Shown piece after piece: positions 52,100-61,497 of a DNA stretch of 64,000 nt. The position numbers were made by a program, and so were the translations under genes. This stretch comes from JAMXLO01 sp963749575 (GTDB lineage Bacteria > Pseudomonadota > Alphaproteobacteria > Acetobacterales > Acetobacteraceae). The stretch lies in assembly GCA_963749575.1 (NCBI GenBank), contig CAVVNM010000018.1, forward strand, positions 124,001 to 188,000. The letters run 5' to 3'. How positions within the stretch are numbered: the stretch's first letter is position 1; each line of letters starts with the position of its first letter. Under the pieces are notes generated by a model. That model saw nothing but the letters and a program-made list of their open reading frames with translations, was not told the origin of the DNA and ran no database searches.

Positions 52100-52777
52100 T
52101 CACTCCCCTCGCCACGCCGCCCTGAGCCGCGCCCAGCGCCCCCTCGCCTTCCGGGCCTCCTCTGCCAACCGGAGTTCTACTGCGGCCTGCTGCGCCGCCA
52201 GGGCGTCGTGCTGCGCCACGGCGAGCTCACGGGCGTGCATCTCCGCCATCATGGCCTGCCCGGCCTTGAGCTCGTCGATCGAGGTGCGCAGCGCCTCGGC
52301 CCGGGCGCGCTCGGCGTCCCTGCCCGCCTCCGCCCGTTCGGCTCGGCCTACGACAGCCTCCGTCTGCTGCTCTGCCCGCAAGACCTCGGCCGACAGCGCT
52401 TCCACCCGCTCGCTCAGCCGGTCCGCCCGCTGTCGTTCCTCCGCCAACGCCCGGTCGGCCTCGGCACGGGCCACCACCATCTCGGCGTTCAGTTCGTCGA
52501 TCTGTGCCCGCAGCGCATTCGCCCTCGCCCGTTCCTCGGCGCGTTCCGCGCGTGCATTCGTCGCTTTCAAGGGCAGCGCCGCACGCATGGTCGTCGTCGC
52601 GCGCAGCGTGCCCGCCGGTGCCGCAGCCGAAGCGGCGGCTGGGCGTGCTTTCGACGCAGGCGTGGTACGCAAGGTCGATGCCGGCGCTGGCCGTGTGCTC
52701 CACGACGGGGGTTCAGCCGGCACGGGCGGCGGTCGCGCCAGGCGCTGCTGGAGGGCGACGAGGTCGATGCGGGCCAT
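52100..52777 (-). CDS. Coiled-coil hypothetical protein
   Basis: A 225-residue protein: MARIDLVALQQRLA, a Pro/Ala-rich spacer (16-75) and a long Ala/Glu/Arg coiled coil (about 75-200), ending LRLAEEARKARGRWARLRAAWRGE. Heptad periodicity is clear and there is no membrane segment. Proteins like this occur in accessory DNA of Acetobacteraceae, sometimes near phage or plasmid genes. Function unknown. The start at 52777 gives the conserved short N-terminal motif. Confidence 0.65.
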   Translation of the reverse strand: MARIDLVALQQRLARPPPVPAEPPSWSTRPAPASTLRTTPASKARPAAASAAAPAGTLRATTTMRAALPLKATNARAERAEERARANALRAQIDELNAEMVVARAEADRALAEERQRADRLSERVEALSAEVLRAEQQTEAVVGRAERAEAGRDAERARAEALRTSIDELKAGQAMMAEMHARELAVAQHDALAAQQAAVELRLAEEARKARGRWARLRAAWRGE

Positions 52778-52975
52778 GGCGGTGTTCCTCGGCGTTGGTG
52801 GTTGCTACCTCATCCAGCTGCATTGCCGGACGCCGGGCCGATGCAGGCGGGCAGATCCGTTATTCCATCCTCGCTCACCTGAACGGCGCCACGCCACCGC
52901 CCCAGGCCGCCCCCGCCGCCAAGGGGTAGAGGGGGTGCGCCGTTTCTCGTCGATGAATTCGCCGCCGACAGTCCT

Positions 52976-53264
52976 TTACAGCTCCAGCGCCTCATCCTCA
53001 CAGGCGCCGCGGACGAAGGTCGCCATTTCGATTGGTCCATCATCGGTCCACAGGATGCTCAGCACCTTCTCCTGGTGGGACACGTTGAGCCCGTAGGCAA
53101 ATCCGACTTCGTGTGCTGCCGCTCAATTGCGTGTCGATAATCTGGAGAAGATGCCTCGCCAGCGTCAGCCCATTGAACGGCGTCCAATGACGAAAGGTCC
53201 ACTCGACCACCCGCACGGTATCGCGTTGCTCTAGGCATCGGTTATCTGCTCGCACGATTACCAC
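52976..53264 (-). pseudogene. Frameshifted small hypothetical gene
   Basis: One frame gives VRVVEWTFRHWTPFNGLTLARHLLQIIDTQL (about 53225-53120); the next gives GFAYGLNVSHQEKVLSILWTDDGPIEMATFVRGACEDEALEL to TAA 52976-52978. The pieces meet near 53115 and read as one globular protein of about 90 residues. No family recognised; the frame break makes it a pseudogene unless the indel is an error. Confidence 0.45.
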
Positions 53265-53641
53265 TCAATAGCGAGCGTCCGCATGTTCGGCTGGTGGTCT
53301 GTGCAGGGTGGTCACGGGTGGGTGATTGGCGCCGGCTGTGGTGGCGATGCTGCCGAGTGTTTCATGATCACTTCGCCGCCCCGGCATCCGTCGATCGCGC
53401 GGATGATCGCCCGTCCACCGTCGGGCCTGCGCACCGCTCTCTCGCCACTGTGACGCTCGTCCCAAATGTGGGGTGCGGCGCGAACCTCTCGGGTCGCCCG
53501 CATTCTTCCCAACCGGCGGTACCGGTCGGTGATTGCCGCCAGTGATCGCCGCCAGGGTGTTCAGCAGATGGTGAGCGGGCAACCGGTCGAGCCACGTCCC
53601 ATCAGCACATCGCCTGCCTGGAGCGGCGTAAGCCAGATTTC
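53265..53641. other. Intergenic region without supported gene
   Basis: Only overlapping shadow frames are seen. A minus-strand frame with VDGRAIIRAIDG-like text may be a trace of a small RNA-binding or transposase-like protein, but nothing is convincing. Confidence 0.25.
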
Positions 53642-53782
53642 CTACTGCTTGTTGTGTTGTTGATCCTTTTTCTCCTGCGGAGTGACAGGCTGTTGCTGGT
53701 TGCCGGCGCGCTCAGCTATTTCGCGTTCGGCAGCGACATCGGCCTGCGGGACCACGTCAGGCTTCTTCGGTTCATTTGGCAT
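53642..53782 (-). CDS. Small hydrophilic hypothetical protein (46 aa)
   Basis: MPNEPKKPDVVPQADVAAEREIAERAGNQQQPVTPQEKKDQQHNKQ, a charged, disordered peptide. GAGGAG lies 9 nt upstream of ATG 53780-53782, a good site, and the frame before it is arginine-rich noise. Similar small disordered proteins are common near stress genes in Alphaproteobacteria. Confidence 0.6.
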   Translation of the reverse strand: MPNEPKKPDVVPQADVAAEREIAERAGNQQQPVTPQEKKDQQHNKQ

Positions 53783-53990
53783 ACGAAACTCCTCAGCCCG
53801 GTTTCTCCCAAGGCGACTATTAAACGCTGGCCACGGGCAGAGGTTGCCGATGGAAGCGCTGTCTTGGGCCCTCGGACCACGTGTTGCCACCCCCGGGGTG
53901 AGTGATACGCACCGCACGTGTGGCACCTGCCGACAACGGCGGAAGAAAGCAATGATCCGGCAGCAAAAGGCCCCGACGGAGGCGTCGCGA

Positions 53991-54225
53991 TGAGCGACAG
54001 GTTTTCGCTCCATGGCAGCCCGCATTCGCTGCCAACCTACCGGATCGCGATGATGTTACGCCTGCGCCGCACCGGCTTCACGTTTCGCTACGGCAGCTTT
54101 CAACGCGAGCAACCCGCACTGATGCCCGATTTCAGGGCTTGGTCCCGCTGGGGGCAGGGTGCCGGGGCTGAAGCATGACGGCCAGGTGTTCGTGCAATCG
54201 CAGCAATCCTTGCTAGTGAAGTCCT
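53991..54225 (+). pseudogene. Glutathione S-transferase N-terminal relic
   Basis: ATG 53991 reads MSDRFSLHGSPHSLPTYRIAMMLRLRRTGFTFRYGSFQREQPALMPDFRAWSRWGQ, a GST thioredoxin-like start, then shifts frame into VPGLKHDGQVFVQSQQSLLV (the cis-Pro and QS box, VPGL replacing VPVL). It ends soon after. The helical domain is missing, so this is a dead fragment unrelated in detail to the GST at 24635. Confidence 0.75.
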
Positions 54226-54393
54226 GACCTAAGCGCCGTTCAGGCCCCGATAATCAGCTGGCGAGAACGGCGCCTGCGCACATCGAAGCGCGACGTCCGA
54301 CAACAGCCACCCGCGCGGTCGCGGGATTGTGTCTCATAGCGACAAGCTCCGACCACGATCTTGCGCATGAAATCATACAGGAGGATTCAGCTC

Positions 54394-54567
54394 ATGCACC
54401 TGAGGGCGATATATCGAGAAACGTCGATTGCCCAATCACCGCTGGTTCCTAAAGAATACCGCGGCCTATCGGGCGATCTTGGTCCGGCGCGGGGCATGAC
54501 GATCGCCAGCGCGCTCGGCGCGTTTATGTGGGTCGCCATCGCGGGGATCGTGTGGTTGTTCGTCTGA
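54394..54567 (+). CDS. Small single-pass membrane protein (57 aa)
   Basis: MHLRAIYRETSIAQSPLVPKEYRGLSGDLGPARGMTIASALGAFMWVAIAGIVWLFV: a soluble N-terminal part and one C-terminal transmembrane helix. CAGGAGGA lies 8 nt upstream of ATG 54394, a strong site, which favours this over ATG 54367 or TTG 54361. Function unknown; tail-anchored topology is predicted. Confidence 0.65.
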   Translation: MHLRAIYRETSIAQSPLVPKEYRGLSGDLGPARGMTIASALGAFMWVAIAGIVWLFV

Positions 54568-54649
54568 ACAGCCGGCCCGGTATTGCAGGGGCCGTGCCGC
54601 TAAAAGTCACGGCGCAGAGCGGCTGAATTCATATTTTGGAGGCCGACCA

Positions 54650-55094
54650 TTGACATGGACGCGCATTACCGATTCCGAGGAGGCGGCACAATTGCTCCCG
54701 GCGTGGTTCGGCAGCCGCATGATCGGCCTTCGCGGTAAATTTGGCTTGCTGCTGACGACCGGCGACGTCTTAAAAATCACGTCCATCGCCGCCCTGCACC
54801 AATCCGACCTGCGGCGCCATCCTGCTTGATGTGCTGCTTGATCATGCCGGCGTTCCCGATAGGGTCGATCTGGCCTGGCAGCCGAAGCATTATCTCGGTG
54901 CGCCAGTCCCTGGGGCGACAATGGCGACGATCAATCTCGCGCATGTCGTAGGAGCCGTCGAGTTTGTCGCCGACGCGACGGTCGAAAAGCCGGATGACGG
55001 CACGTCGCGTGCCGACATTGAAGTTGAGCCAGCGACTGGGCAGCTCGACACGCTCTCCGAAACCATCGAACGGGCCAACGCAGTAAGCGCCTAG
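54650..55094 (+). pseudogene. Hypothetical protein gene with one frameshift (TTG start)
   Basis: TTG 54650, with GGAGG 8 nt upstream, reads (M)TWTRITDSEEAAQLLPAWFGSRMIGLRGKFGLLLTTGDVLKITSIAALHQSD to about 54810. The following frame continues GAILLDVLLDHAGVPDRVDLAWQPKHYLGAPVPGATMATINLAHVVGAVEFVADATVEK to 55094. Together they form one coherent acidic protein of about 148 residues. No family recognised. The indel lies near 54812. Confidence 0.55.
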
Positions 55095-55177
55095 CCGACC
55101 CACACAGCCTGGTGGCTCACCCGGCGGTCGGCGTTGCACGCCGCCGAGCCTGCCCTTCAAGGGTCGAACGCTTCGGC

Positions 55178-55555
55178 CTAACCCGGCTGGCAGATCCCCG
55201 AGGCAAGTAGTTCCTGCACGGTGCAGATCATCTTCGTCAGCGGAACCGGCTTGGAGAGGAACCGCTCGCCCGCGGCGAGGGCCGACCACTGCAATCATGC
55301 GGGCCACAGAGCCGCCAGATAGACGGCGCACAGGGCGGGCCATTTCCGGCGTAGAGTGCGATCACAACAGTCCTGCCCAGCCAGGTCCTCATGGTGCGTG
55401 CGGTTCATTCCCGTGATCACAACGTGCGCGACGCGGCGTGCGTCAGCGCCAGGGCTTCATCGTCCGTTGCCACCCCGGCGTCGATCCCCTCGTCCGCCAA
55501 AGCACCAGCAAGGGTCGCAGCGATAGTCGTCGCGCTCAACGATCAGCACATCCAT
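55178..55555 (-). pseudogene. Receiver-domain (response regulator) relic
   Basis: Minus strand from ATG 55553-55555: MDVLIVERDDY in one frame, AATLAGALADEGIDAGVATDDEALALTHA in another, then VAHVVITGMN, VIALYAGNGP and, near 55270, GERFLSKPVPLTKMICTVQELLASGICQPG to TAG 55178-55180. These are the strands and the conserved Lys-Pro of a receiver domain, broken by several frame changes, with the phosphoacceptor Asp unclear. A dead response regulator. Confidence 0.7.
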
Positions 55556-56502
55556 GCCTGCTAAACAGAGACCCCAGGCGCAAGATGCATCACTTCTCTT
55601 GCTTCTCATTGCCGAATCCGCTGCTGCGAAAACCGGCTCCAATCTTGCCGTTCTGGTGGAGTCGACCCTTCCGACGCGGGCCGCTGGCCGAGCGCCAGGC
55701 GGCCCAGGGGCCCGGAAGGCCGCCCAAGTCGAAACGATGCGGTAGGCGCGCACCCGCATCCTGTCCGCGCTCGGACAGTGCGCGAGATATGGGAGGGACG
55801 ACAATCGCTGGCGGCCTGACCGATCCGCTAGGGTTGCGGGATGTGGCCGCTGGTCGACGAGCCCTTTGGATTGCCAGCAATAGCCCGATCCCAGTCCGTA
55901 CAGCCGGGACGATGCGCGCGATACAGCGGACCGCACGGCCTGGGCGGAAAGACGGAAGCGGCGCCACCAGCGCCGGGGATTCGTGCTGGTCGCCAACGCC
56001 GCGAGCGATTTTCGCAAGCTCTAGGCAACGACAACTGATGGCGGCCATGAGAACACGGCCCAATCACGATCAGCCTGGGCAGACGGAAGTGCCGGTCGTC
56101 TCGTTTCGATCTCGATCCTGGCCCTGACGCTGCGTTCTCAGTCGTGACCGAGGCGGCCCGCGAGCGCGAGATCGCCTGGATGCAGCGCCCGGGCAAACTT
56201 ATGAAGGACCACTGGGCGGCAAGGGACTGTCTTAATCCAGCAAGAATGTCGTCACCTGGGCGGCGGCCAAGGAATTCGCCCGGGAGATTTGTCTGCGCAT
56301 GGCGCACGACACTACCGGAAGATGCGCGCCGGCTCGGCATGGTTCGCATGCCTGCCTGAAGGCGGCTGGCGACCGCCTTCATCAATTTTTCGTATCGTCC
56401 GGAATGGGACGAACCGCTCGCGCTGCGACGACATTACAGGGCACGGTGGGGGCGCCGACGCGGGCGTCTCCAGCAATCCTTCAAGTCAACAGCGAGGCGT
56501 GC
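55556..56502. other. Long region without supported gene
   Basis: About 950 bp in which all frames on both strands look like shadow sequence (arginine, proline and serine rich). Nothing recognisable as an RNA or IS was found. It separates the response-regulator relic from the DUF892 gene, and its last part presumably carries the DUF892 promoter. Confidence 0.35.
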
Positions 56503-57048
56503 ATGGAAAGTGAAGTGCGGGAGCTGCTCACGGAAGAGCTGAAGGACACCCACAGCGCTGAAAAGCAGGCACTTCGGTGCATGCAGAAAGCGCTGCGGAA
56601 GGCCACTACCCAGGCATTGCGCGACGGCATTAGTCTCCACATTAATCAGACACAAACCCAGATCGAGCGCGTCGAGCAGGCGATGGAAAAGCTCGGCTCG
56701 CGCCCGGGACGGAAGGTCTGCGAGGCGATGCGCGGGCTGGTCGAGGAAGCGCAGCATTCCATCGAGGAGCACAACAAGGGGCCGGTACTTGACCTCGTGA
56801 TCGTCGCCGGCATGCAACGCATTGAACATTACGAGATCGCGGCCTACGGGACCAACATCGCCCTCGCGACGGCGCTGGGAGAGAAAGAGGTCGCGGCCCT
56901 GTTGGCGAAAACTCTCGAAGAAGAAAAACAGACGGACGTAAAGCTCACCGAAGTCACCCGGCACCATATCATTGGCGATGCGATGAGGTCGGGCCAAGAA
57001 AGTGGTGGTTCCGGCTCAGCCAAGGAAAAATCACGGCAGCCAGCCTGA
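56503..57048 (+). CDS. DUF892 (YciE/YciF-type) ferritin-like protein
   Basis: A 181-residue four-helix ferritin-like protein: MESEVRELLTEELKDTHSAEKQALRCMQKALRKA, LRDGISLHINQTQTQIERVEQAMEKLGSRPG, VIVAGMQRIEHYEIAAYGTNIALATALGEKEVAALLAKTLEEEKQTDVKLTEV. Glu/His residues in ELKDxHSAEKQ, HxxxTxxQIxRVE, QRIEHYEIAAYG and EEEKQTD are the expected di-metal ligands of the family. Linked with stress and starvation (YciF) and often with PRC-barrel genes, as here. The C-terminal tail is disordered. Start 56503 fits the family. Confidence 0.9.
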   Translation: MESEVRELLTEELKDTHSAEKQALRCMQKALRKATTQALRDGISLHINQTQTQIERVEQAMEKLGSRPGRKVCEAMRGLVEEAQHSIEEHNKGPVLDLVIVAGMQRIEHYEIAAYGTNIALATALGEKEVAALLAKTLEEEKQTDVKLTEVTRHHIIGDAMRSGQESGGSGSAKEKSRQPA

Positions 57049-57166
57049 AGGGCTCTTATCCGTACCATGATATCCAACCGTGATGAAGTCGCCGCGGGTC
57101 GTCGCGTTTGGGAGACGAACATTGTTAAAGGTTTGCCCGACGGCACAGCGAAAAAGGAGCATTGCG

Positions 57167-57538
57167 ATGGCCACCCTCAACGATCCGTCTGAAACGCATG
57201 GCCGGCTGATCGCGGCCAGCAAGGTCAATGGCACGACCGTCTATAACCGGGCGGGCGAGAAACTTGGCAGCATTTACGATGTGATGTTGGCAAAAGGATC
57301 CGGAAAAGCCGAGTACGCCGTCATGAGTTTTGGCGGATTCCTCGGGATCGGGGATCGCTATCACCCTCTGCCATGGGACGCTCTGACATATGACCCGGTA
57401 CAAGGGGGCTACGTGGTAGACCTCGATCGTTCGCGCCTCGAAGGCGCACCCTCCTATGGCGCTGACGAAACCGGCCTATGGGAAGACCCAACCTATGGCC
57501 GGCGGGTGACCGACTACTACGATCGCCCCAATCCCTGA
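57167..57538 (+). CDS. PRC-barrel domain protein (cytosolic)
   Basis: A 123-residue protein: MATLNDPSETHGRLIAASKVNGTTVYNRAGEKLGSIYDVMLAKGSGKAEYAVMSFGGFLGIGDRYHPLPWDALTYDPVQGGYVVDLDRSRLEGAPSY, the PRC beta-barrel, plus a Tyr-rich tail. AAAAAGGAG upstream of ATG 57167 is a strong site. No signal peptide, unlike the PRC protein at 33269. Located after DUF892; presumably a stress-induced protein. Confidence 0.88.
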   Translation: MATLNDPSETHGRLIAASKVNGTTVYNRAGEKLGSIYDVMLAKGSGKAEYAVMSFGGFLGIGDRYHPLPWDALTYDPVQGGYVVDLDRSRLEGAPSYGADETGLWEDPTYGRRVTDYYDRPNP

Positions 57539-57595
57539 GTCCTCTTGTGGCTGCCTGCGCTCTCGCTGGCGCAGGCGGCCGCAGGCAGGGGACTC
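57537..57595. terminator. Large intergenic hairpin after the PRC-barrel gene
   Basis: The outer stem GAGTCC/GGACTC encloses the inner stem GCCTGCGC (57553-57560) with GCGCAGGC (57569-57576), loop TCTCGCTG. No T-run follows, so it may be a Rho-assisted terminator or mRNA-stabilising structure. Confidence 0.4.
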
Positions 57596-57680
57596 GGTCA
57601 CTTAGTCTCTATCGGCCCCGCCCCAGGAAGAATTCTGCCAGCATGACTGAAACCTCGACCCATGTGATCGTCCGGAAGCA

Positions 57681-57833
57681 ATGCGCAAGACCGGCTATCT
57701 CATAAGCATTGTTGGGTTGCTCCTGATATTTGCAGTTAAGGTCGGGCGAGCCAACCGAGATCGGCGCCGTCTGCGGGTGGTGAGAATGTGGGACCATAAG
57801 CGGGAGGATTGGCTGCGACACCTCCCGGTTTGA
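57681..57833 (+). CDS. Possible small membrane protein (50 aa)
   Basis: ATG 57681 reads MRKTGYLISIVGLLLIFAVKVGRANRDRRRLRVVRMWDHKREDWLRHLPV. The N-terminal 20 residues are a hydrophobic helix preceded by RK; the rest is strongly basic and may be out-of-frame extension. The MRKTGYLISIVG start resembles small membrane proteins of several families. Weak ribosome-binding site; uncertain. Confidence 0.35.
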   Translation: MRKTGYLISIVGLLLIFAVKVGRANRDRRRLRVVRMWDHKREDWLRHLPV

Positions 57834-58171
57834 ATCTGGTATCTGTCAGGGCCATCGGCGGACTGTGCCTGTATCGGCGAGGCTCCGAGAGGGTGGCCAG
57901 CGCGGCCATCTTCAGCTAGGGCAAATCCGTCCCGCCACGTTGGATGGGCGCATTTGTGCGACCGCCTAATAGAGCATTCATCAATCTGGCCAGACCCCGA
58001 AAACAGCCGGGCGCCATATCGGTACCGGCAGGCAGCCGCGTCCGACGAGTTTGGGCGGCAATCGTGCAACCGTGAATAGTCCAGACCACTGTGACCACAA
58101 TTCGGTCTCATTGGTCGAACAGTGACGGCGTGGCAAAGCTCCTCGCCACCAAGAAGCAAGGGATTAGTCGC
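57834..58171. other. Intergenic region without supported gene
   Basis: No coding frame is convincing. The last 60 nt carry the upstream region of the 25-residue microprotein. Confidence 0.3.
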
Positions 58172-58249
58172 ATGGGCCGTGGGATTCTTCTTTGGCTGCT
58201 TGGGGTTCCGATCCCGGTGATCATCTTGCTCGCGCTGCTCTGGCACTGA
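58172..58249 (+). CDS. 25-residue membrane microprotein
   Basis: MGRGILLWLLGVPIPVIILLALLWH: a single hydrophobic helix with a LLGVPIPVIILLALLWH pattern that I recall as a widely conserved tiny protein in proteobacteria, often missed by gene finders. An AAGGGA lies upstream. It lies 16 nt before the next gene on the same strand. Confidence 0.7.
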   Translation: MGRGILLWLLGVPIPVIILLALLWH

Positions 58250-58265
58250 AGCGGAGGAGTGTTCG

Positions 58266-59167
58266 ATGTCGGCCACCACCCGAACCGCGGCTGAGCTTTA
58301 CGCGGAGCGGCCGCTTCCTATTGAAGCGCCCGTCTCCGGGGTCTCGTGGCCGGCGGTGATTGGTGGCGCGTTCACCGCCGCCGCCGTGTCCCTGATCCTT
58401 CTGGCGCTGGGCTCGGGCTTCGGCCTGGCCTCCATATCGCCGTGGTCCGGATCGGGCGCTTCGGTCACGACCTTCACCATTGTGGGCGGCATCTGGCTCA
58501 TTGTGACGCAGTGGCTGGCATCGGGTGTCGGCGGTTATGTTACGGGCCGTCTGCGTACCAAGTGGGCCGGTCTTCATACCCATGAGGTTTTCTTCCGTGA
58601 CACGGCGAACGGTTTTATCATGTGGGCCGTCGTAGCCGTCATCGGCGCAGTGGTGCTGGCGTCGGCGGCATCTTCCGTGGTGAGTGGCACCGCGAACATA
58701 ATGGGTGGCGTTGCCGGTGGCGCCACGGCGGGAGCCGCTCGGGGTGCGGTGCAATCGGCGTCGCGCCCGGGCGCAAGCGCTGCGGACCCAAGTGCCTATT
58801 TCGTTGACAGCCTGTTCCGCAGCGATCGCGCCAGCCCCAACTCCTCGGATACCGACATCAAAGCCGAAAGCTCACGCATCCTTGCGAACGGCCTGCGCAA
58901 TGGTGAGGTTTCGTCCTCTGACAGGACTTACCTTGCGCAGCTCGTTGCTGCTCGGACCGGGCTTTCGCAGGCCGATGCCGAGAAACGCGTTGACGAGGTT
59001 TTCGCGCAAGCAAAGGAAGCTGAAAGAAGGCGCGCCAGATCGCCGATACCGCGCGCAAGGCAGCAGCGTACGCGTCCATCTTTACCGCCCTCTCGATGCT
59101 GATCGGCGCCTTCATTGCTTGCACGGCCGCGGCTTTAGGTGGTCAGCAGCGCGACTTGCACAGTTAG
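58266..59167 (+). CDS. Polytopic membrane protein ('PhnA-like' unknown family), 3' frameshift
   Basis: About 300 residues. N-terminal PVSGVSWPAVIGGAFTAAAVSLILLALGSGFGLASISPWSG, then TIVGGIWLIVTQWLASGVGGYVTGRLRTKW, HTHEVFFRDTANGFIMWAVVAVIGAVVLASAAS: three or four helices. A soluble part follows (SSDRTYLAQLVAARTGLSQADAEKRVDEVFAQAKEA). The frame ends at 59102, but the next frame continues KARQIADTARKAAAYASIFTALSMLIGAFIACTAAALGG to TAG 59165-59167, so an indel near 59022 cuts off the last membrane helix. Function unknown. Confidence 0.78.
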
Positions 59168-59198
59168 TGCAATAGCCCGATGGCACGGCGGACTGCCG

Positions 59199-59564
59199 AT
59201 GAGTGCGGCCAAGTTGCCCCGCATTTTGGTGGTCGAGGACCAGGCGCTGCTCGCGGATATCATCACCGAAGCGCTCGCCGGCTCTCACGAGGTGCTATGC
59301 GCCTATAATGTTGCGGATGCCGTTGAGCTCCTGCTTGGCACAGCGGTCCCGCTCGTGCTGCTGGATTGCGTGTTGCCTGGCGGCACAATGTGGCAAGTTG
59401 TCCTAGAGGCCGACCGTCAGAACATCCCAGTTGTCCTGATGACCGGCGATCCGGCACAGATGCAGGAGGTCGTCGGTGGTTTCCGAGCGTTCCTTCTCAA
59501 GCCGTTCTCGATCGTCGCTCTGCTCGACTTTATCGAACGAGCAATTGGACCGGCGGTCGACTAG
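59199..59564 (+). CDS. Single-domain response regulator
   Basis: A 121-residue CheY-like receiver: RILVVEDQALLADIITEAL with the acidic pair Glu13/Asp14, phosphoacceptor Asp56 (LLDCVLPGG), Thr82 (LMTGDP) and Lys101 (LLKPFS). No output domain, so it works through protein contacts. ATG 59199 precedes the domain; the longer frame to 59139 adds unrelated residues. Close to the hybrid histidine kinase at 61498, a possible partner. Confidence 0.88.
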   Translation: MSAAKLPRILVVEDQALLADIITEALAGSHEVLCAYNVADAVELLLGTAVPLVLLDCVLPGGTMWQVVLEADRQNIPVVLMTGDPAQMQEVVGGFRAFLLKPFSIVALLDFIERAIGPAVD

Positions 59565-59693
59565 CGACGCTTGCCACACCACGATTTGTTTGCACCGCTG
59601 ATATTTTCCTTCAAACCCTCGGCGCCGAATTTCTCTTCTACACGAGCCGACCGACGCGGCCGAAGACCCAGGCAATCGAGGATTCCAGATCTA

Positions 59694-60726
59694 ATGAGCA
59701 GCCAGGCCCGTCTCGAGGAGCTTAGGCGAGACCTCGCAGCGCTGCGCGGTCCTGAACGGCCACCGATAACCGCACGACCGCGGCCGCGAGGCTGCTCGTC
59801 CGGCAGAGATCCCGCCGCGCGGCTGGAAAGACGTGCTATGGCGTGTTTGGACCGAAGTATCCGACGCCAATCTGTTTCTCGTCGCGGGCGGCGTAACCTA
59901 CGCCATCCTGCTTGCGTTGTTCCCCGGTCTGGCAGCGCTGATATCCATTTATGGACTGATGTTCGACGCGTCGCAGGTCGAAAAGCAGATCGATGCTCTG
60001 GCAAGTGTGCTGCCCGCGGAGTCGCTGCAACTGCTTTCCGATGAGGTGCACAAACTCGTCGAGGCCTCGCATGGAGCACTCGGCTTCAGCGCGGCCGTCG
60101 GATTGATCGTCGCCCTGTGGACTGCCTCTCGAGGAATGAGCGGTCTCATCACCGCCCTGGATATCGCCTATGAAGAACACGAGCGCCGGAGCTTTTTGAA
60201 GTTCAATCTCATTGCACTTATTCTTACAATCGGTCTCGTGCTCGGCGGCCTTGTCGTCATCGCTTTCGTCGCAGTGCTGCCTGCGGCACTCCAGTTCCTT
60301 GCGATCGGAACCACGGCAAAATGGCTAGGCCTCGTCGTACAATGGCCTCTATTGATCGTCGTCGTCATGCTTGGTCTGGCGGTGCTGTACCGCTACGCGC
60401 CCGACCGCGAAGAACCACAGTGGCGCTGGGTCTCACCGGGCGCACTCGTTGCGACGCTTCTTTGGCTGGTCGCTTCGGTTGGCTTTACAGTATATGTCAC
60501 CAACTTCAATAGCTATGACAAAACCTACGGATCGTTGGGCGGTGTCATCATCCTGCTCACCTGGCTTTATATTTCGTCGCTGGTGGTTCTGCTCGGCGCG
60601 GTGATCAACGCGCAATCCGAAAAGCAGACGCGCGGGGATTCCACGAAAGAGCCGTCGCGCCCGATGGGCCAACGCAGTGGGCCGCTGATACGCTTGGGGA
60701 GAACAAGGTCTGATGACGAAAAGTGA
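59694..60726 (+). CDS. YihY/RNase BN-like membrane protein with N-terminal frameshift
   Basis: From 59833 the frame encodes 297 residues: VLWRVWTEVSDANLFLVAGGVTYAILLALFPGLAALISIYGLMF, SFLKFNLIALILTIGLVLGGLVVIAFVAVLPAALQFLAI, WRWVSPGALVATLLWLVASVGFTVYVTNFNSYDKTYGSLGGVIILLTWLYISSLVVLLGAVINAQ, six helices in the usual YihY (UPF0761) arrangement. ATG 59694 begins MSSQARLEELRRDLAALRGPERPP in another frame; GREAARPAEIPPRGWKDV links the two, so an indel near 59790 disturbs the N terminus. Compare the truncated YihY at 34006. Confidence 0.82.
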
Positions 60727-60949
60727 GAGAGATGACATCGATCGGCTCAACGGGCGCTTGAGGATGCAAAATATGGATCCGATCACCGTCGTGGCGAGAC
60801 AGGCGGCATCTGCGCTTTTTCCGTTGATCCGGTCCTTCGGGAACCGGCTGATAAGGTCGGCCCGCACGCGGCCGCTCACGACCCTTCTTGTTTCCTTCGA
60901 AACGGGCTATGCGATCGGGCGCATGGGGCGGAAACATGCGCAGCATTAG
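60713..60949 (+). CDS. Small basic hypothetical protein
   Basis: Seventy-eight residues: MTKSERDDIDRLNGRLRMQNMDPITVVARQAASALFPLIRSFGNRLIRSARTRPLTTLLVSFETGYAIGRMGRKHAQH. The C-terminal TRPLTTLLVSFETGYAIGRMG is like the membrane anchor of DUF883/YqjD-type proteins. It overlaps the YihY end by 14 nt and the next start by 14 nt, so the three genes form a coupled operon. Confidence 0.65.
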   Translation: MTKSERDDIDRLNGRLRMQNMDPITVVARQAASALFPLIRSFGNRLIRSARTRPLTTLLVSFETGYAIGRMGRKHAQH

Positions 60950-61361
60950 CCTGCTGCGCCTGGCCCTCGAGGCCGAAGTTCTGCGGTTGCGTTACTTGCT
61001 GCAGCGTCAGGGCCGACGGGCGGTTTTTGGGCTGATTGCCGCCATCTTCGGCGTAAGCGCGCTGGTGCTGGTGAATGTCGTCGGCTGGCAACTGCTGCGC
61101 CTTTATGTGCCACCGATCTACGCAACCGTCATCCTACTCGGCGTCAATCTCGTCAGTGCGGGAGCGTTTGCCCTATTGGCGGCACGCTCCTCGCCGAGCC
61201 ACGCGGAACAAGAGGCGCTGCGCATCCGACGCGACGCGCTGGAGGGCGCGCAGAGCTCGCTGGCATTCGCTGCGGCGCTTCCGGCGATCGGGACCCTGCT
61301 CGGCGTGCCTCGGCGACGGAACGCAAGATGGTGGCCCCTCGGCCTGAGGTGGCGACGGTAG
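60936..61361 (+). CDS. Phage-holin-superfamily-like membrane protein
   Basis: A 141-residue protein: MRSISLLRLALEAEVLRLRYLLQRQGRRAVFGLIAAIFGVSALVLVNVVGWQLLRLYVPPIYATVILLGVNLVSAGAFALLAARSSPSHAEQEALRIRRDALEGA. Two transmembrane helices separated by a short loop and flanked by charged helices fit the holin-like (DUF1469 type) proteins common beside DUF883 genes. Start 60936 overlaps the previous gene. The Arg/Trp-rich C-terminal end looks less typical and may be altered. Confidence 0.7.
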   Translation: MRSISLLRLALEAEVLRLRYLLQRQGRRAVFGLIAAIFGVSALVLVNVVGWQLLRLYVPPIYATVILLGVNLVSAGAFALLAARSSPSHAEQEALRIRRDALEGAQSSLAFAAALPAIGTLLGVPRRRNARWWPLGLRWRR

Positions 61362-61497
61362 CGAAAGGATCGCCGCGCCATGTGGTCGTAATGGAGTCGT
61401 GGCGTTTCTTCGCCGCCCGTCACAAGTGAGTGAGAAAGCGTCTGTCAGCGTCCCCGCCCGCCGCGGGGAACGTTGAGAAAGAGCATTTCCCTGAAAA

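Noticed and set aside
50993..52882. A 629-residue plus-strand frame
   Set aside because: It is antisense to the MazE/MazF module and the coiled-coil gene.
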